Assembly: GCF_019097595.1 (NCBI RefSeq)
Contig: NC_080710.1
Location: forward strand, 23,189,780 to 23,253,779
Origin: Hemibagrus wyckioides
Lineage: Eukaryota; Chordata; Actinopteri; Siluriformes; Bagridae
Length of the DNA: 64,000 nucleotides
Direction: 5' to 3'
This document shows positions 59,354-64,000 of this stretch, piece after piece. How positions within the stretch are numbered: position 1 is the first letter of the stretch; each line of letters begins with the position of its first letter. A program made the translations under genes and the position numbers. The notes below the pieces were generated by a model. That model saw only the letters and a program-made list of their open reading frames with translations, searched no databases and was not told where the DNA came from.

Positions 59354-60017
59354 CACTATATTGCAAAACATTTTGGGACACCACTTCAGATCACTGAATT
59401 CAGGTGTTGTTTTTCAGGGGTTGGGCTTGGCCCCTTAGTTCCAGTGAAAGGAACTCTTAATGCTTCAGCATACCAAGACATTTTGGACAATTTCATGCTC
59501 GCAACTTTGTGGGAACAGTTTGGGGATGACCCCTTCCTGTTCCAACATGACTGTACACCAGTGCACAAAGCAAGGTCCATAAAGACATGGATGAGTGAGT
59601 TTGGTGTGGAGGAAATGCACAGAGTCCTGACCTCAACCCGATAGAACACCTTTGGGATGAATTAGAGTGGAGACTGTGAGCCAGGACAAAACTGGGACAT
59701 CTGCCTTCACATGCATATGAATTTAATATGGACTTGGCCCGTCCTTTGCAGCTATAACCCGCTCTAATTCATCCCAAAAGGTATTTTATCGGGTTGAGGT
59801 CAGGACTCTGTGCAAGTCAGTCAAGTTGCTCCACACCAAACTCGCTCATCCATGTCATCCCCAAACTGTTCCCACAAAGTTGGGAGCATGAAATTGTCCA
59901 AAATATCTTGGTATGCTGAAGCATTAAGAGTTCCTTTCACTGGAACTAAGGGGCCAAGCCCAACCCCTGAATTCACTGATTTGGAGGGGTTGTCCCAAAA
60001 CTTTTGGCAATATAGTG
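59354..60017. mobile_element. fold-back (palindromic) Tc1 derivative, cactatattgcc family
   Basis: 664 bp, TA at 59352-59353 and 60018-60019. The left arm on plus carries the inverted repeat, ttcaggggttgggcttggcc, gttccagtgaaaggaactc and the transposase part through gatgaattagagtgg. The right arm carries the same material in opposite orientation, ending in ggcaatatagtg. The two arms can pair over roughly 250 bp around a short loop near 59690-59750. It has no coding capacity. Confidence 0.9.
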
Positions 60018-60019
60018 TA

Positions 60020-62183
60020 TAATTAAAAACACAATCAAGTAACTAACATTTAACAATGGGTTGAATGTAATAAAAAGAATGACCTAATGGACAGCACACT
60101 TTCCAGTCCAGTGTATTTTATTCACTATTTGTTCATAGTAGAGGTGTAAGGCAATGCTACCTCAACTTCTGCATCTTTTCAGTACATCAAATATCCATAT
60201 CTGCATCTATGTTTGTATTTAAACCCAAAGTGGGCTTGAAAGTGGAAAGTGTTTTAATTACACACACACACACAACAGTTAGAAATACCAGGACTGCCAG
60301 CACGCTCTCTAAAATATAGTACCAAGTCACTCAAATTCATATGCAATCTCAACTAGAGATGTGGTGGGACCTAGCTTAGCTACACTAGGGTGCAGTTATT
60401 AGTTTAAACCAACGTGATCGTGACCAGGCAGTCAGTCAGGATGCTGTTCTGTAAATGCATTCTGCTGCCCTGCAAATTCATGTTGTGGTCTTTCTTTGTT
60501 CTAAGAGCTTAATATCTCAAGAACACTCACACCCTGTATGAAATGAATAACTCCTACTTGCAAATAGCGCCTCTGCCATTCATATCTGCATTTGTATCTG
60601 TTCTGAAAATATTATCTGTTCAATTTGAATAATGTTTTCATATTCAGATACATCCCCAGTTTACAGCGCTGGTAATCTCACAATCCTGTCACATTATGGT
60701 GTTATTTTACCCTTGTTGTGTTTATTTTGCTTGGCACTGAGTAAAATAACAATGCCCTTTGCTAATCTGATGCCAAAAACCGATATTAAAAAAACAGATA
60801 TTAACATCATATTCACATTTATATGAAGGCAGGTCAATAAAAACAGAGAAATAGTATTTGGAATAAAAATAACAAGAGCATGTCGAAGGGCTGTCTCTAA
60901 ATGCTTGTCACTTCAAAAAGGTCGGTGTTCTAGCTTAGGCAATGTAAGGGGCTATATTTTTAATTTTTGGGTTTTAAAACAGCTAGCTTCGGCTAACTTC
61001 TTATTTATAACTGTGATTATGTACGAGTACTGCACCTACTCTATAATCTATTTAGACTGTATCTAGACATGCATTTGATTCTTTTCACCATCTCCTTGAT
61101 ATGTAAACAATACAAACACACAAAAATAAATTTAAAACATGTAATCACAGTTATGGCCTTTTATTTTTCTATTTTGGTGCCCTGATATCTCCTCAGCTTC
61201 TCAGTCTTTTGAGCTTCCTGAATAACAAACATCTACCAATGTGACTAACTAAATGTGACTAGATAAAAAAGGAAATGGTTTTGTACCAGTCATAAAAGGA
61301 CAAGGACATGCAAGATTTGTTAGTATCATCATTACTGCTAGCCACTAAAAAGACAGTCCGCCATGAACAAGGTTAATTACAGTGATAATTGATCAAAAAT
61401 AACCTGATGAATTCATTCCTTTAAACGATCAAGATTAAGTGCTTAAGAAATGCGACCGGATTGTTATTGTGCACCTTTAAAAGTAACTTAATGATATGCT
61501 GCCTTAACAGAGTCTGTCAATCCACAGTCCCATAAACTATGGCTTAAGCTCAGCTGCAGTAATAAAATTCTGCTGCTTTGTAATTACGAGTGTTACAAAA
61601 TTCAGCTGCACACTGCACCCAGACATCTCTCTGCTCCACTGACATCTTTCCCATCTCTCCCCCCTGTTATGTTTCTCTCAGTAAGTCACATTTTTCTCCT
61701 CAGTTTCTCCTTCAATAAACCTCAACTTCCTTGAGACTTGAGTTCCTCTTTTTTTTTTTTTTACCTCCCTTGTTCACATACTCTCTCTCTCCCCTAATCT
61801 CTCCCATTCTCCCTAACATGTGTCCCTGGTCATCTTGGCACTCTTGCTGTGCATGCTGATGAGTCTGTGTCTCTTTAATATTGTGTTAGCTAAGTCATGT
61901 CTACTCACACTACTCAAGGTCACTGGATAGAAGCCTTACTGGTGGCAGAACCACCACTACAAAAAAAAGTCTGAGAAAATACAATCAGGCTATGATCACA
62001 AAGAATCATAAATCTTTCCGAAAATCATTAAGTAGCTTCTAATTTAATATGTTTAATATATTCAATGACACTGAAGTTTAAGTACTGAATAGTCTGCTAT
62101 ATAAGGACTGTGCAGAATAATATTCTAATTAAACACACCTACATTAAGAATTATGACACTGATGATTTGCTAAAAAATATATA
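60020..62183. other. intergenic, no recognised gene
   Basis: AT-rich; a strongly pyrimidine-rich plus strand at 61620-61860 (cttt and ctctct runs). No coding or RNA feature recognised. Confidence 0.45.
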
Positions 62184-62731
62184 CACTACCAGTCAAAAGT
62201 TTGGACACATCTTCTAATTCCATGGTCTTTCCTGATGTTTATTTCTTTCTACATTGTAAAACAATGCTGAAGGCGGCCAAAATACACAATAATCTCGTTT
62301 GAACAGTTGATATTGAGATATGTCTGCTACTGATGCTCTGTAAAGCCTTCATAACGGCTCTAATCTGAGGTCATTTCTGAGGCTGGCAACTCGAAATGAA
62401 CTTCTCCTCTGCAGCAGAGGTAAGTTTTGGTCTTGCTTTCCTGGGATGGTCTTCATGTGAGCCAGTTTCATCATGGTGCTTGATGGGTTTTGCAAATGCA
62501 CTTGACAATACTGTTCTTGCAAGAACTATTCCAGAACACCTGACCTTCGTGTCTTAAAATAACATGTCTTTAAATGACTGTTGTTTTTTGTCATTACATA
62601 TGGATTACTTAAGTCCATGTGTGTTATTTCATAGTTTTGAAATCTCCAGTATTGTTCTAGAATGTAGAAAATAAATCCCTAAACAAAAAACATTGAATTA
62701 AAAGGTGTGTCCAAACTTTTGACTGGTAGTG
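62184..62731. mobile_element. non-autonomous Tc1-like element, cactaccagtcaaaag family
   Basis: Perfectly recognisable inverted repeats cactaccagtcaaaagtttg and caaacttttgactggtagtg with TA flanks at 62182-62183 and 62732-62733. 548 bp; internal sequence retains only transposase relics. A widespread fish Tc1 family. Confidence 0.9.
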
Positions 62732-62749
62732 TATAACCTATTTGAATCT

Positions 62750-63255
62750 CCATGCAGGATTCCTCCAGATTCTCCCAAAAACATAGCAGTAGGTGTACCG
62801 GCTACACTAAACCGTCCCTAGATGGACGAATGTTTTAATGTTGAAACACATCCCCTCTCAGTCATCCAGCTACTGATTAAATGCACCTGCATAGTATTTG
62901 CTCAGTTTACACGTGTATCTGACGTTACTAAGCCTTTTAATTACTATGCTCAGTATTGACCTTGTTCTTGGGTAACCTTTGTTTTGTTTTTTTGCCATAG
63001 CCTGTGAAATCTTGTTTGTTGATTACCTGACCACTGGCTGTATTTGAATACTTTTCATACCTCAAAACACTGGGCAGTTTAATATTCTCTGTTCTATTTC
63101 ACCGCTACTAACAGCCAGGAGCATATGTAGTGATGTATTGTGCTGTACTTGCAATAAATACCATAATGGAAGTGGATGGTGTGTGTGCATGGTGAGCTGT
63201 GATGAACTGACATCCCATCCAAGATGTATACCTGGCTTGAACGTCCGGGAATAAG
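62750..63255 (+). mobile_element. degenerate, interrupted SINE body
   Basis: 62750-62830 (tctcccaaaaacatagcag...ggctacactaaac) and 63160-63255 (gtgcatggtgagctgtgatg...ctgacatcccatccaagatg) resemble consecutive parts of a fish tRNA-SINE body separated by about 330 bp of unrelated sequence. No pol III boxes or tail preserved. Confidence 0.4.
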
Positions 63256-63817
63256 CTCGGAATTACTTAGTAAAGTTCCTCTCTAAGTTTTAAGAAGAAA
63301 CTCCTTACTTTTAGAGCCATCTAGGAGAACTCTTAGAGGTATAGTGTTAGAATCTTCCCTCTATCAGTTACCGAAACGTCATTCTGACAGGCTTTCATTG
63401 TTTTCTCCACACTCATTAACACAGGCAACACAATTATCTAATAGAGTAAAAAGAGGCTGGAGTGACTAAATTAATTTTCTGCTTGGCTGATTTTGATGTG
63501 CTAGGTAGGTCAATCAAGTCATTAAGCAGAAACCTAGTTCCAAGTGCTCTTCAGCAAATTGTGAAAACAGAGCAGCAGAAAAATGCAGAGGGCACGTGTC
63601 TAAAATGCCTTTGTAGAGATTACTACCTGTTATAAAGCTTAAATGAACATTCTATGAACTCATTTTACAACACCTATTATTAACGACAAATGTATCTATA
63701 CACTTGATTCAAAATAACTATAAAGAATTCCTCTTCATGAAAAACATTTCTGGAATTGTCTAACCTGGAATAGTACCCTGCATAATCTATCTCTGAAATG
63801 CCGTTTTATCATTCACA
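63256..63817. other. no recognised feature
   Basis: AT-rich intergenic DNA. Confidence 0.4.
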
Positions 63818-64000
63818 CTATATGGCCAAAAGTATGTGGACAGCTAATCATCACTCTCACCTGCTTGATGAACATCCCGTTCTAGATTTTCTGCTGTTCT
63901 ATTACCCTCCACACCTCTGTGAAGGCTTTCCATTAGAATTTGGAGTGTGGCTGTGGGGATTTGTTTATTCATTTTGCCAAAGAGCATTAGTGAGTCAAGG
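63818..64000. mobile_element. Tc1-like element cut by window end, cactatatggccaaaag family
   Basis: Begins cactatatggccaaaagtat after TA, followed by tgtgaaggctttccattag and gagcattagtgagtcaagg, landmarks of an abundant fish Tc1-derived repeat. The right part is outside the window. Confidence 0.8.

Overview
The window is intronic and intergenic DNA of a ray-finned fish. It is AT-rich, carries many short-period microsatellites, tRNA-derived SINEs and at least nine distinguishable groups of Tc1/mariner-like DNA transposons. This repertoire is typical of teleosts; the Tc1 density would suit an otophysan such as a catfish, but the species cannot be fixed from sequence alone.

The one confidently recognised host gene is epb41l3 (band 4.1-like 3, protein 4.1B/DAL-1) on the minus strand. 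I reconstructed 23 coding exons between 37568 (ATG) and 1880 (stop). All junctions have GT/AG borders and compatible phases, and the total is 3663 nt (1220 codons plus stop). In order the protein has an acidic/proline-rich head, a three-lobed FERM domain (residues about 94-372), the FERM-adjacent (FA) region, a long variable region, the spectrin-actin-binding segment (exon 11615-11803), a large fish-type insert (exons 6546-9640) and the conserved 4.1 C-terminal domain (exons 1880-5976). Paralogue a or b is not resolved. The N-terminal ATG exon has an acceptor 11 nt before the ATG, so at least one non-coding exon lies upstream. A CpG-containing segment at 58907-59004 with a good donor, next to a long CG/CA repeat, is the best candidate for promoter and exon 1.

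Layout: 1-1879, 3' flank and possible 3' UTR exon; 1880-10017, tail exons with two Tc1 remnants in one intron; 10018-19696, SAB and variable-region exons in large introns; 21554-29314, FA and FERM exons; 29315-37568, N-terminal exons separated by a 7-kb intron with a SINE; 37580-58906, a putative 21-kb 5' intron full of transposons, including a fresh-looking Tc1 with an open 343-aa transposase inserted into an older Tc1; 58907-64000, candidate promoter and repeat-rich flank, including a fold-back Tc1 derivative.

The most notable non-standard items are the nested Tc1 pair, the palindromic Tc1 derivative at 59354-60017, three copies of one internally deleted Tc1 subfamily sharing a junction and keeping only the DNA-binding end of the transposase gene, large epb41l3 exons with an RSPL repeat, and an unidentified set of minus-strand exon-like segments at 46.8-53.7 kb.
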